Assembly (NCBI RefSeq): GCF_001698225.1
Contig: NZ_CP016594.1
Span: 1,488,001-1,552,000 of the forward strand
Reading direction: 5' to 3'
Origin: Gordonia terrae
GTDB lineage: Bacteria > Actinomycetota > Actinomycetes > Mycobacteriales > Mycobacteriaceae
DNA: 64,000 nucleotides
Numbering within the stretch: the first letter of the stretch is position 1; every line of letters starts with the position of its first letter. The notes below the pieces were generated by a model. It was given only the letters and a program-made list of their open reading frames with translations. It did not search any database and had not been told where the DNA came from. Below, piece by piece: positions 47,376 through 55,930 of this stretch. The position numbers and the translations under genes were made by a program.

Positions 47376-48679
47376 CGTCCGCGACCTCACTGGTCTGGCT
47401 CAGGCGTGATCTGCGCCTGAGCGACCTCCCGCCGCTCGCCGCGGCCGCCTCGGGGACCGATTCGTCGGTCCTCGTGTGCTTTGTGCTGGACCCGCGACTG
47501 GAGAAGTCCTCGGGTGAGCGGCGCCTGGCCTTCCTGTTCGACTCGCTGCGCGAGATCGACGACAAACTTGACGGCAAGCTGCTCGTCGTCCGGGGACGCC
47601 CCGAGGACGAGATCCCGAAGCTGGCCCGGGCGGTCGACGCCGAACGGGTCCACGTCTCCGAGGACTTCGCGCCGTTCGGCCGACGACGCGACGAGGCCGT
47701 CGCCGACGCGCTCGGCGACGTCGAACTCGTGGCGACCGGGTCGCCGTACCTCGTCTCGCCCGGTCGGGTGACCAAAGACGACGGTTCGCCGTACAAGGTG
47801 TTCACGCCGTACTCGAAGCGGTGGCGTGACCACGGGTGGCGCGCACCCGCCGACTCGTCGGTGCCGGCGAAGAAGATCGTCGACCCATCGGATCTGACGA
47901 AGGCCGGACGCATCCGGGTCCCTGCCGCGCCGACGACGCTCTCCATCCCCGCGGGCGAGGATGCGGCCACGGAGCGCTGGGCCGAATTCGTCGACGGCGA
48001 TCTCGCCGACTACGACTCCGGCCGCAACGATCCCGCCGGGGACAGCACCAGCCGGATGTCGGCGTACCTCAAATACGGCAACATCCATCCCCGCACGCTC
48101 GCCGCGGATCTGGGCAGGTCGGGGGGAGCGCAAGCCTATCTCCGCGAGCTCGCGTTCCGTGACTTCTATGCCGATGTGCTCTATCACTGGCCACACAGCT
48201 TGTGGCACAACTGGAATCGCCAGTTCGACGGCATCGATCTGGATACCGACGAGAAGGCCTACGAGCGGTTCGACGCCTGGAAGGCCGGGCGTACCGGCTT
48301 CCCGCTCGTCGACGCCGGGATGCGTCAGCTGGCCGAGACCGGCTATATGCACAACCGGGTGCGCATGGTCACCGCGTCCTTCCTCGTCAAGGATCTGCAC
48401 CTGCCGTGGTGGTGGGGAGCGGAATGGTTCCTCGATCAACTCATCGACGGTGACATGGCGTCGAACAACCACGGTTGGCAGTGGGCTGCGGGCACGGGAA
48501 CCGATGCGGCACCATACTTCCGGGTGTTCAACCCCGAGGCCCAGGCCAAGAAGTTCGACCCCGACGGCGAGTATGTCCGCCGGTGGGTGGGCGACATCGA
48601 CGCCGACGACTATCCCGAGCCGATGGTCGATCACAAGGCCGAGCGTGAAGAGGCGCTCCGCCGATTCGGCCAGATCTAG
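47372..48679 (+). CDS. phr: Cryptochrome/DNA photolyase family protein, probable CTG start
   Basis: 435 residues counted from CTG at 47372. The N-terminal photolyase domain reads TSLVWLRRDLRLSDLPPL; the FAD domain contains LRELAFRDFYADVLYHWP, KAGRTGFPLVDAGMRQLAETGYMHNRVRMVTASFLVKDL, and DMASNNHGWQWAAGTGTDAAPYFRVFNPEAQAKKFDP. It repairs cyclobutane pyrimidine dimers with light. No ATG, GTG or TTG lies near the expected N terminus; the CTG overlaps the FKBP stop as CTGA and has GGAG upstream. The nearest usual starts lie either 195 bp upstream inside the FKBP gene (47177) or about 100 bp inside the domain. Confidence 0.9.
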   Translation: MTSATSLVWLRRDLRLSDLPPLAAAASGTDSSVLVCFVLDPRLEKSSGERRLAFLFDSLREIDDKLDGKLLVVRGRPEDEIPKLARAVDAERVHVSEDFAPFGRRRDEAVADALGDVELVATGSPYLVSPGRVTKDDGSPYKVFTPYSKRWRDHGWRAPADSSVPAKKIVDPSDLTKAGRIRVPAAPTTLSIPAGEDAATERWAEFVDGDLADYDSGRNDPAGDSTSRMSAYLKYGNIHPRTLAADLGRSGGAQAYLRELAFRDFYADVLYHWPHSLWHNWNRQFDGIDLDTDEKAYERFDAWKAGRTGFPLVDAGMRQLAETGYMHNRVRMVTASFLVKDLHLPWWWGAEWFLDQLIDGDMASNNHGWQWAAGTGTDAAPYFRVFNPEAQAKKFDPDGEYVRRWVGDIDADDYPEPMVDHKAEREEALRRFGQI

Positions 48680-48717
48680 TCCCGCAACCTCCCCTGTCCA
48701 TTGAGCGCCCCCACTGC

Positions 48718-48764
48718 TGGTTGAGCAGCGAGGAGCGTAGCGACGAGCGTGTCGAAACCACCTG
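48718..48764 (+). repeat. REP-like palindromic element, copy B, left of the HNH gene
   Basis: The sequence starts TGGTTGAGC, contains GCGAGGAGCGTAGCGACGAG and ends TCGAAACCACCTG. Its complement, with changes, reappears at 50684-50733 on the other side of the HNH gene. It lies in the 149-bp gap after the photolyase gene. Confidence 0.75.
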
Positions 48765-48828
48765 CCGCACACGAGGACTGCACTGGCCCGATCCAGCTTC
48801 GCTGGCCGTCCCGCGAGGGATGAGATCG

Positions 48829-50493
48829 TCAGAAGGGTGGTGGGTCGAGGCGGTCGAGTTCTTCGCGGGCTCGTTTGTTCCGGGCGCGCTCTTGTCGCCG
48901 GCGGGCCAGTTTGGCGTCCAGTCGGCTGGTGGTGCGCTCCGAGTTGTCGGCGGAGGCGATGATGTGTGAGGTGGGTGGGGCTTGAGCGGCCTGTTCGAAA
49001 CGGATTCGCCGCAGGTTGGGGAAGGTGTCTTCGAGGGTTTCGGCATCCCCGGGCAGGGTGACCCCTTCGGGGGTCTCGTATTCGGTGACCAGGCGGCCGT
49101 CGTCGTCGCGGTATTGCACGTCCACCCAGTCACCGTGGGTCTTGAGGAGGTGACTGGGGCGGCACTTGGCGTTGAGGTTCTCGCTCGACGTCGCCCCACC
49201 CCGGGCAGGGTCGGTGTGGTCGTATTCGGAGACGTGGTCGAGATCGCAGGCGAACGCTGAACGGGTGCAGCCGGGTTCGGTGCAATAGCCGTCCCGCACC
49301 CGCACGAAATCGGCGCACGACGTGGTCGGCCGGTACCCGTTGCCGGGATGGGTTGCCGGATACACCACTGCGACCGATGCGGTGGTGGCATCGGTCGAGT
49401 CGTCGAATTGCGCTGCGGTGGGATAGTTTTCGCTGTCGGACTGCGGTGTCTCGTCTGGTGCCGGGCGCCCGGCGGTCCGCCGCTGCGCATCGTCGCTGCT
49501 GCGGGCCACATAGGTCGGTTGGGTGCGGGCCGGGGTGACCGGGGACAGCGTGGCGTCCGGGCGGGCCGCGAGGTCACGCACATGCTCATCGGAGATTATG
49601 CCGTGCTCATCGAGGAACCCCACCCCCGGCGCACCAGCCAGGGTCGCGGCATCGGTCACCACATGAATCACTATCTCGGCGCGCACCGCGTCGAGGACAC
49701 TCTGCGGGTCCGGGATGTCCGCGGTGCAGGGCTCGTCGTCGGCGCACTGGCACTCGAATGCCGTGCGGGTCAACAGCGCGAACATCGCATCGGACTGGCG
49801 GTGCCCGCGCTTGCGCCCGTCTCGTTTGCATACCGCATCAGCGAGGACGCGGACGGCTTTTGCCGAGATCCGCACGTTCTCTGCCGACATGACGGCGGTG
49901 AGTTCGGCGGTGCCGTCGGGCAGTTCGTGGGTCCACACCCCACGTTGGTCCATCGCGTCTTTGCGGCGTTGGCGTACCGCATCCGGATCGTGGCGGAACA
50001 CGAGGCGGTCGACCATGTCCCGCAACCGCGCCCGATCCCACACACCGCTGCGGCGGCGCAGAGTATCGGCGATCTCGGCGTCGAGGGCGGGGATGATGGG
50101 GTCGTCGGCGGGGATCAGCTCGGTGCGGGAGAGGATCAGCCGGATCTGCCACTGCGACAGGATCCCGTCACGCAGGGTATCCGCGGTGTCGGGAAGCCGG
50201 TCACGCAGGGCGATTGCCTCGTCGATCAAGATTTCGGCCTGCCGTCGTGACACCGCGGCTTGGCGGGCGATCCGGGCGGCGCAGTCGGCGTGGCCGTCCA
50301 TCACGAACCCCTGCGCGCTGGTGGTGACGAGCCGGTCGGTCATCGCCGCGATCGTCTGATATCGATGCCAAGCGAGATAGGACTCTCCGCGTCGGGTGGC
50401 GTCGAGGCCGGCCATCAACAACACCATGTCGGTCTCGGCCGCGAGGCCAGGATCGACCCCGGCGACGAACTCGCCCGGTAGATCGGTCCACAT
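48829..50493 (-). CDS. DUF222-HNH endonuclease protein (13E12-repeat family)
   Basis: 554 residues. The DUF222 domain occupies about 20-370 and an HNH nuclease motif lies near the C terminus: RDGYCTEPGCTRSAFACDLDHVSEYDHTDPARGGATSSENLNAKCRPSHLLK, with paired cysteines for zinc. This family (REP13E12 in M. tuberculosis) exists in many copies per genome and is associated with mobile sequence. ATG at 50493 chosen; longer readings run into repeat DNA. The gene is bracketed by inverted copies of a palindromic repeat (48718-48764 and 50684-50733), suggesting past movement. Confidence 0.92.
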   Translation of the reverse strand: MWTDLPGEFVAGVDPGLAAETDMVLLMAGLDATRRGESYLAWHRYQTIAAMTDRLVTTSAQGFVMDGHADCAARIARQAAVSRRQAEILIDEAIALRDRLPDTADTLRDGILSQWQIRLILSRTELIPADDPIIPALDAEIADTLRRRSGVWDRARLRDMVDRLVFRHDPDAVRQRRKDAMDQRGVWTHELPDGTAELTAVMSAENVRISAKAVRVLADAVCKRDGRKRGHRQSDAMFALLTRTAFECQCADDEPCTADIPDPQSVLDAVRAEIVIHVVTDAATLAGAPGVGFLDEHGIISDEHVRDLAARPDATLSPVTPARTQPTYVARSSDDAQRRTAGRPAPDETPQSDSENYPTAAQFDDSTDATTASVAVVYPATHPGNGYRPTTSCADFVRVRDGYCTEPGCTRSAFACDLDHVSEYDHTDPARGGATSSENLNAKCRPSHLLKTHGDWVDVQYRDDDGRLVTEYETPEGVTLPGDAETLEDTFPNLRRIRFEQAAQAPPTSHIIASADNSERTTSRLDAKLARRRQERARNKRAREELDRLDPPPF

Positions 50494-50683
50494 CCTCACA
50501 ACGCCCCCCGACGCCTGTTTCGTCACCCACCCCGAGCTGGGTGATCCGCTACAGACCAATGTAAACCCGACCACCGACAACCTTTTCCCGATCTCAGCAG
50601 ACGACGTCGTCGTGGTCGAAACGGGTTCCGGGCGTTGCAATATGGGGCCGGCCGGGTTGGCGACGCCTGAGTTCCCCGGGTCA

Positions 50684-50780
50684 CCAGGTGGTTTCGACTC
50701 GGCGCCTCGCTCCGCTCGGGGCCGGCTCAACCAGCGGAGGAGGGGCTCGCTCCGCTCGGGGCCGGCTCAACCAGCGGAGG
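50684..50780 (-). repeat. REP-like palindromic element, copy C, with 40-bp tandem repeat
   Basis: GTGGTTTCGACTC and GGCTCAACCA mark the outer parts of a copy that is the complement of element B. A 35-bp block starting CTCGCTCCGCTCGG is present twice (50706-50740 and 50746-50780), 40 bp apart. Confidence 0.75.
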
Positions 50781-50792
50781 GCGGGCGTTACA

Positions 50793-50825
50793 AAGGGTCC
50801 TGCCACGCATTGCAACAGGACCCTT
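50793..50825 (-). terminator. Terminator after the ABC exporter operon
   Basis: AAGGGTCCTG and its exact complement form a 10-bp stem with a 13-nt loop, 16 bp beyond the stop of the ABC permease on the minus strand. Confidence 0.75.
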
Positions 50826-50840
50826 CGTGAAGCTCGCTCC

Positions 50841-52070
50841 TCAGCGGGCGAGCTTGAGCACCTCACCCCACCCGATGCGCGATCCGGTGCGCAGGATGGA
50901 GCGCTGGTAGATCCGCGCGGCGATCCAGGTGGCGGCGGCGCACGCCGCACCCATCAGACCGAACGTCACGATGATCTGCACGGCATCGGTGTCGCCGGTG
51001 GCGATGCGCATCGGCATCAGGGCCGCGCTGAACGGCGGTATCCAGCTGAGCACCTCGATTAGGGTCGAATCCATCGCCTGGACACCGAAGATGCCCGAGT
51101 ACAGCACCGCGACCGCGAGGAACGTCAGCGGAGCCGACGACGAGTTCAGCTCTTCCTGTCGGGACACGATGGCCCCGGTCGCCGCGTAGAGAGAAGAGAA
51201 GAACAGGAACCCGAGGAGGAACCACGCGATCACCGCCGCGAACATCCCGAGGGCGGCACCCGGGAGGGTAAGTATTCCGGTCGCGGTACCGGCGATCAAC
51301 GCGGTGGCGCCGAGCAGCACCACCTGGCCCAGGGCGACGACGCCGATGCCGATGATCTTGCCCCACAGCAGGTGCAGCGGCTTGATGGTCGCCAGCAACA
51401 GCTCCACGACCCGCGACGTCTTCTCTTCGACGACGCCGACGGCGACCATCGTGCCGCCCATCATGATCGCCGTGACCAGCAACACCACGCCCACCATGGC
51501 GATGAGCAGACGCTGTCCCTCATCGGGCTTGTCCGGCTCGGTCTGGGTCACGCTGATGTCGACGGTCGGCAGGGTGGCGGCGTCGACGCCGCGTTCGGAC
51601 AGTGCCGCCGTCAGATTCGCCTGCGAGACCGCGGTTCTGATGGGCCCCTCGAGCGCGGGCTCGAGGCTGTCCTTGGTGATGATGACGTACGACCCGGGTG
51701 CCTCACCGGGTACGAGCGCGGCGGCCACATCGCCGCTGTTCACGCGGTCCCGCGCCTGCTCGACGGTGTCGGCGGGTTCGGTGGCGATGGTGGTGCCCGA
51801 CGCCTCGCCGACGGACACGATGGACTCGGTGACCGCTGACGGCTGACCGACGACGGCGACCTTCTCGGTGTCGTCCCCGCCGGAGAACAGGTTGATGATG
51901 ATGGCGCCGGCGATGATCACGACCATCAGCAGTGCGGTGCTCACCACGAAGGACTTGGTCTTGGCGCGCGTGGTGATCTCGCGGCCGGCGACGAGACGAA
52001 TGGCCTGTGCGGCAGTGGCTCTGGTATCGCCGGTGGCGGGTGTCGGCGGGGTGTCGCGTACCGTGGTCAT
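50841..52070 (-). CDS. ABC-2 type exporter permease (NatB-like)
   Basis: 409 residues. One N-terminal helix (about 42-62), a large extracytoplasmic loop of roughly 150 residues, and about five further helices from LLIAMVGVVLLVTAIMMGGTMVAVGVVEEKTSRVVELLLA, the ABC-2 signature. The family (NatB) works with NatA-type ATPases to export sodium, drugs or peptides. The start overlaps the ATPase gene by 4 bp. It is the last gene of a four-gene operon. Confidence 0.92.
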   Translation of the reverse strand: MTTVRDTPPTPATGDTRATAAQAIRLVAGREITTRAKTKSFVVSTALLMVVIIAGAIIINLFSGGDDTEKVAVVGQPSAVTESIVSVGEASGTTIATEPADTVEQARDRVNSGDVAAALVPGEAPGSYVIITKDSLEPALEGPIRTAVSQANLTAALSERGVDAATLPTVDISVTQTEPDKPDEGQRLLIAMVGVVLLVTAIMMGGTMVAVGVVEEKTSRVVELLLATIKPLHLLWGKIIGIGVVALGQVVLLGATALIAGTATGILTLPGAALGMFAAVIAWFLLGFLFFSSLYAATGAIVSRQEELNSSSAPLTFLAVAVLYSGIFGVQAMDSTLIEVLSWIPPFSAALMPMRIATGDTDAVQIIVTFGLMGAACAAATWIAARIYQRSILRTGSRIGWGEVLKLAR

Positions 52071-52963
52071 GCGGAAACCACCTCTCGGAACAGGTCGGTC
52101 AGGGACGGGGTCGAGGTCGCGAAGCGGTGGACGGGACCGTGTTGTAGCGCGGTGGAGAGGATCAGCTGATCGTCGGCGGTCTGCGGGTCGATGAGAAGGC
52201 GGGTCGTCTCGCCGTACTCCACGTTCCGCACGCCCGGAAGGCCTTCGGCCCAGGCGATGTCGGCACGCGGCCCGGTGATCTCGAGGCTGACCCCGTCACG
52301 AGCGCGAAGGTCGTCGACGGTGCCGAGCGCACGCATCTGGCCCTTGGCGATGATGCCCACGCGATTGCACAACCGCTGCACCAGGTCGAGCTGATGCGAG
52401 GAGAAGATGACCGGAATGCCCTCGGCTGCCTTCTCTTTCAATACGTCGCTCATCACGTCCACGGCGACCGGGTCCAGGCCCGAGAACGGCTCGTCGAGCA
52501 CGAGGACGGTGGGATCGTGGACCAGTGCGGCGGCGAGCTGGACGCGTTGCTGGTTGCCGAGGCTGAGATCGGCGACGTTGTCGTCGTAGCGCGCGCCGAC
52601 GCCCAGCCGGTCGGTCCAGCGCCGGACCGACTCCTCGGCCTCGGCAGCGGACATACCGTGGAGACGGGCGAGGAACGTGAGTTGCTCGCCGACTTTCATC
52701 TTCGGGTACAGGCCTCGCTCCTCGGGCATGTACCCGATGCGACGGCGCAGGTCGAGGTCGATGCGGCGGTCGCCGAGCCGCACCTCGCCGGAATCGGCGG
52801 CGAGCACGCCGAGGATGATGCGCATCGTCGTGGACTTGCCGGCGCCGTTGCTGCCGACGAAGCCGAAGATCTCACCGGGCTCGACATGAAAGGTCATGTC
52901 CTGCAATGCGACGAGATCTCCGTAGCGTTTGTGGAGCCCGTCGACGATCAGTGGTGCGGTCAC
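52067..52963 (-). CDS. ABC transporter ATP-binding protein (NatA-like)
   Basis: 298 residues: Walker A GSNGAGKST (about 37-45), signature LSLGNQQRVQLAAAL, Walker B VLVLDEPFSGLDP and the switch histidine IFSSHQLDL. The C-terminal extension (about 220-298) is typical of NatA/DrrA-type exporters. It overlaps both neighbours by 4 bp, with the permease downstream and a small membrane protein upstream. Confidence 0.95.
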   Translation of the reverse strand: MTAPLIVDGLHKRYGDLVALQDMTFHVEPGEIFGFVGSNGAGKSTTMRIILGVLAADSGEVRLGDRRIDLDLRRRIGYMPEERGLYPKMKVGEQLTFLARLHGMSAAEAEESVRRWTDRLGVGARYDDNVADLSLGNQQRVQLAAALVHDPTVLVLDEPFSGLDPVAVDVMSDVLKEKAAEGIPVIFSSHQLDLVQRLCNRVGIIAKGQMRALGTVDDLRARDGVSLEITGPRADIAWAEGLPGVRNVEYGETTRLLIDPQTADDQLILSTALQHGPVHRFATSTPSLTDLFREVVSA

Positions 52964-53574
52964 GGCGCACCCTCCTCACTGGGGATGGTTGTCGGGTCGG
53001 ATGACAGTGCTTCGAGGTCTTCGGGGTCGGGATCGGCCATCCACCAGGCGGTCAGCATGGTCGGCACGCAGATGGCGGAGAGTACGAGGGTGATCAGCAG
53101 GATCGCCGAGCCGTAGACGGCCTGCCCGGGTACCTCGTCGCGGAAGCTGAGGACGATCAGCACCGCGTACGGGATGAACATCAGGCAGTACAGCACGGTG
53201 AAGCCGATCGAGCGTGCCGAGTTGCGTTGCGCCACCTGGATCTCGTCGAGTGCCGTCACCGGTGTGTCGGCGATCGAGCCCGTGACGATGCGGAGCAGGT
53301 AGAGCGTCGTGATGATCCCGAACAGGCCGATCATGAACGGGAGGAGAAACCACCCGGATGTGAAGAACGCGATGATCGAGCTGAAGAGGAGCACGGTCGC
53401 GAAGAACACCTGCGCCACGACGAGGCGCCGGAACGTGCGCCGGGTGCGCCACGAGGTCAGGCGGTGGGAGTTCTTGGCATTGAATTCCTGATGCCGCTGA
53501 CCGCGCCATTGTTCATAGCGTCGCCAGAGCGCGGGGGTTGCCTCCTCGGGGATGGCCGAGTAGGGGTCGGTCAT
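52960..53574 (-). CDS. Four-helix membrane protein of the ABC operon
   Basis: 204 residues with four predicted transmembrane helices in two pairs (about 52-72, 78-99, 126-148 and 153-176) and an acidic C terminus. I do not recognise a family. It lies between the Xre regulator and the ATPase gene with 4-bp overlaps on both sides, so it is an obligate part of the operon, perhaps a sensor or an accessory exporter subunit. Confidence 0.8.
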   Translation of the reverse strand: MTDPYSAIPEEATPALWRRYEQWRGQRHQEFNAKNSHRLTSWRTRRTFRRLVVAQVFFATVLLFSSIIAFFTSGWFLLPFMIGLFGIITTLYLLRIVTGSIADTPVTALDEIQVAQRNSARSIGFTVLYCLMFIPYAVLIVLSFRDEVPGQAVYGSAILLITLVLSAICVPTMLTAWWMADPDPEDLEALSSDPTTIPSEEGAP

Positions 53575-53903
53575 CGTTCACCTCCGGTGTCGTCGGTGTG
53601 GATGGTGTGGACGGGTGGTGATTCTGGTGACTTCGGGGATGTTTCGCGGTGGTAGAGCGCCGCCGACATCGCCCCGAACTCTCGACGGCTGAACACCGCC
53701 TCGACGGGGAGGTCGAAGACGTCGCAGATACGGAAGGCGAGGTCGAGGCTGGGATAGTTGTCACCGCGTTCGAGTGCGCCCACCGACTGCACGTTGATGC
53801 CCACGAGGGCGGCGAGTTCGGCCCGCGACATCCGACGCTCGGCGCGAAGGACGCCGATGCGGTTGTAGATGGGAAGCTTTTCCCCACGGCGTATTGGACT
53901 CAC
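53571..53903 (-). CDS. Xre-type helix-turn-helix regulator
   Basis: 110 residues. The N-terminal Xre helix-turn-helix reads IGVLRAERRMSRAELAALVGINVQSVGALERGDNYPSLDLAFRICDVFDLPVEAVF, followed by a disordered tail. GTG at 53903 is chosen; a promoter with a perfect operator palindrome lies directly upstream and leaves no room for an untranslated leader. It is the first gene of the operon with the membrane protein and ABC exporter, and likely represses it. Confidence 0.9.
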   Translation of the reverse strand: MSPIRRGEKLPIYNRIGVLRAERRMSRAELAALVGINVQSVGALERGDNYPSLDLAFRICDVFDLPVEAVFSRREFGAMSAALYHRETSPKSPESPPVHTIHTDDTGGER

Positions 53904-53939
53904 GTGACTTAGTGTTGTGAAAACACAACAACTTGTCAA
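53904..53939 (-). promoter_or_regulatory. Promoter and palindromic operator of the Xre-ABC operon
   Basis: On the minus strand, TTGACA (53934-53939) and AACACT (53911-53916) are exactly 17 bp apart, and the start GTG follows the -10 by 7 bp, so the message is probably leaderless. A perfect palindrome, TGTTGTG-AAAA-CACAACA (53913-53930), covers the spacer, the expected autorepression site of the Xre protein. Confidence 0.6.
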
Positions 53940-53966
53940 GAGCGGGCAAACCGTCCCGCCGTCGGG

Positions 53967-55118
53967 TCAGTGCGCGGACACGCCGAGCAGCTCGGCCGCG
54001 ACGCGCGCCGCCTCACGCCCGGCGCGATTGGCGCCGATCGTGGATGCCGACGGGCCGTAGCCGAGTAGCTGAATTCGCGGATCGGCGTCGACGACGGTCG
54101 CGAGGCGCCCTGTCATGGTGATCCCGCCACCCGGCGCGCGCAGCCGAAGCGGGGCGAGATGGTCGATGGCGCTGCGGAATCCGGTGTTCCAGAAGATGAC
54201 GTCGAGGTCCAGGTGGTCGGGTACGCGCGCGCGATCGAGGCCCTCACCGGTCCCGCCGTCGCAGTCCCAGCACACGCCGGTCTCGGTGATACGGGTGAAC
54301 ATCGGGCGCCATGTCAGGATCCCGTCCCGTTTCGCCGCCGCGATCGCCGGGGTGAGCGCCAGCCCGGTCACCGACACCACCGACGTGGGGGGCAGCCCGG
54401 CGCGCACACGCCGTTCGACACGGGCGACGGCCTCGCGTCCCTGTTCCGGGGTGAACGGCTTGGAGTTGAACACCGGTTCGCGCCGCGAGCACCAGAACGT
54501 CTCGCTGCCGGGTGCCTCCCGGGCGATCTCGATCAGCAACTGGATCGCAGAGATGCCCGCACCGACGACGAGGACGCGTTTGCCCTCGAACGCCTCGGGC
54601 GACGTGTAGTCGTGTGTGTGCAGCTGTCGGCCGCGGAAGTCGGCTGCACCCGGGATGTGCGGGATGAACGGCCGGTCCCAGGTGCCGGTGGCGTTGACGA
54701 TCAGATTCGACGTGACCGAACCTCCGCCACCCAGCTCGGCTCGGAAGCCGTCGCCCTCACGTCGAACGGCGCGCACATGCACGGGCCGATGGACGGTGAG
54801 GCCGAACTTCTCCTCGTAGCGGCCGAAATAGTCGGGGACAGCCGTTGCGGCCGGTAGCTCGTCGCAGTCCAGGCCGAGCGCCTCGACCAGACCCCAGCCC
54901 GGTAGGTCGTGGACGCGGTTGGCGGTGGCCAGGGTCAGCGTCGGCCACCGGAACTGCCAGGCGCCGCCGGGCCCGGGGGCGTGGTCGAGCATCTGGTACC
55001 GATCGCCGAGCCCGAAGCGGTGGAGGAAGTAGGCCGCCGAGAGGGCGGCTTGTCCGCCGCCGATGATCAACACATCCGTATGCGGGGCGGGCTGTGCGCC
55101 GGTCGGGGGGATCTGCAC
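53967..55118 (-). CDS. FAD-dependent flavin monooxygenase
   Basis: 383 residues of the flavin-containing monooxygenase group. It has the N-terminal FAD motif DVLIIGGGQAALSAAYFL, WQFRWPTLTLATANRVHDLPG, NATGTWDRPFIPHIPGAADF, and the second Rossmann motif VLVVGAGISAIQLLIEIA for NADPH. The C terminus has the IFWNTGFRSAIDHL active-site region. Substrate unknown; homologues act on heteroatoms or ketones. It is divergent from the enoyl-CoA hydratase by about 70 bp. Confidence 0.9.
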   Translation of the reverse strand: MQIPPTGAQPAPHTDVLIIGGGQAALSAAYFLHRFGLGDRYQMLDHAPGPGGAWQFRWPTLTLATANRVHDLPGWGLVEALGLDCDELPAATAVPDYFGRYEEKFGLTVHRPVHVRAVRREGDGFRAELGGGGSVTSNLIVNATGTWDRPFIPHIPGAADFRGRQLHTHDYTSPEAFEGKRVLVVGAGISAIQLLIEIAREAPGSETFWCSRREPVFNSKPFTPEQGREAVARVERRVRAGLPPTSVVSVTGLALTPAIAAAKRDGILTWRPMFTRITETGVCWDCDGGTGEGLDRARVPDHLDLDVIFWNTGFRSAIDHLAPLRLRAPGGGITMTGRLATVVDADPRIQLLGYGPSASTIGANRAGREAARVAAELLGVSAH

Positions 55119-55185
55119 GCCACCACCTTGTCACGCCGTGCCGCTGTCAGGCCGATGCGAGGTGTGGTCGGTAGGGTGGTGGCCC

Positions 55186-55917
55186 ATGATCCACTCCACC
55201 ACCGACCGATCGGTCGTCACGATCGAGTTGGACCGGGTAGACAAGCGCAACGCCCTGAACGAGGAGATGCTGTCGGGCTTGTCCGGTGCCTTCGACGCCG
55301 CGCTCGGGGCGGGTGCCCGCGCCATCGTCGTGACCGGTCGGGGGCCGGTCTTCAGCGCCGGTGCCGACCTGTCCGGCCCGGTGTACGACAAAGGTTTCCT
55401 CGACATCCTCGTCGGCACCCTGCGGCAGATCGAGACCGCGCCGGTACCCGTGATCGCGGCGTTGAACGGGTCGGCGATCGGCGCGGGGCTGCAGCTGGCG
55501 ATGGCCGCCGATCTCCGCGTGATGGCACCGGACGCCATCGCGGGCATTCCGGCCGCGAAAATCGGTGTCGCCGTGGACGAGTGGACGATCCGGCGGCTGG
55601 TGTCACTGGTGGGGGCGGGGCAGGCCCGGGGAATGCTGATCGGGTGCGACCCGCTCGGTGCCGATCGGGCCCACGCGCTGGGCTTCGCGAACCGCATCGG
55701 CGATCTCGTCGATGCCCAGCACTGGGCGCACACGATCGCCGACCTCGCCCCGCTGACGCTCCAGCATTACAAGCTCGTCCTCAACGGCGACGGTGCCCGC
55801 GATGCGGCGCCCGACGACCGGGCCGCGGCGATGATGCGGGCGTGGGAGAGTGCCGACCTGCAGGAGGGCCGCGCGGCCCGCGCCGAGAAGCGCGCGCCCA
55901 GGTTCCTCGGGTCCTGA
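55186..55917 (+). CDS. Enoyl-CoA hydratase/isomerase family (EchA6-like)
   Basis: 243-residue crotonase-fold protein: VTIELDRVDKRNALNEEMLSGL, GRGPVFSAGADLSGP (oxyanion loop), ALNGSAIGAGLQLAMAADLRVMAPDAIAGIPAAKIGV. Position relative to the metallo-beta-lactamase protein and CtpE fits EchA6 (Rv0905) of M. tuberculosis, which is known to bind fatty acyl-CoA for mycolate synthesis and to lack hydratase activity. The substrate is not visible here. Convergent with XdhC-like gene, 13 bp apart. Confidence 0.9.
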   Translation: MIHSTTDRSVVTIELDRVDKRNALNEEMLSGLSGAFDAALGAGARAIVVTGRGPVFSAGADLSGPVYDKGFLDILVGTLRQIETAPVPVIAALNGSAIGAGLQLAMAADLRVMAPDAIAGIPAAKIGVAVDEWTIRRLVSLVGAGQARGMLIGCDPLGADRAHALGFANRIGDLVDAQHWAHTIADLAPLTLQHYKLVLNGDGARDAAPDDRAAAMMRAWESADLQEGRAARAEKRAPRFLGS

Positions 55918-55930
55918 GCGGAGTACCTCG

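Larger units (their letters stand above)
50494..50840. other. 347-bp intergenic region, repeats and terminator
   Basis: No gene is supportable. It contains REP-like copy C with its tandem extension (50684-50780) and the terminator of the ABC operon (50793-50825). The first 190 bp after the HNH gene start likely hold its promoter. Confidence 0.65.

Noticed and set aside
50706..50780. A CRISPR array
   Set aside because: Two copies only, 35 bp each, separated by 5 bp; no spacers and no cas genes.
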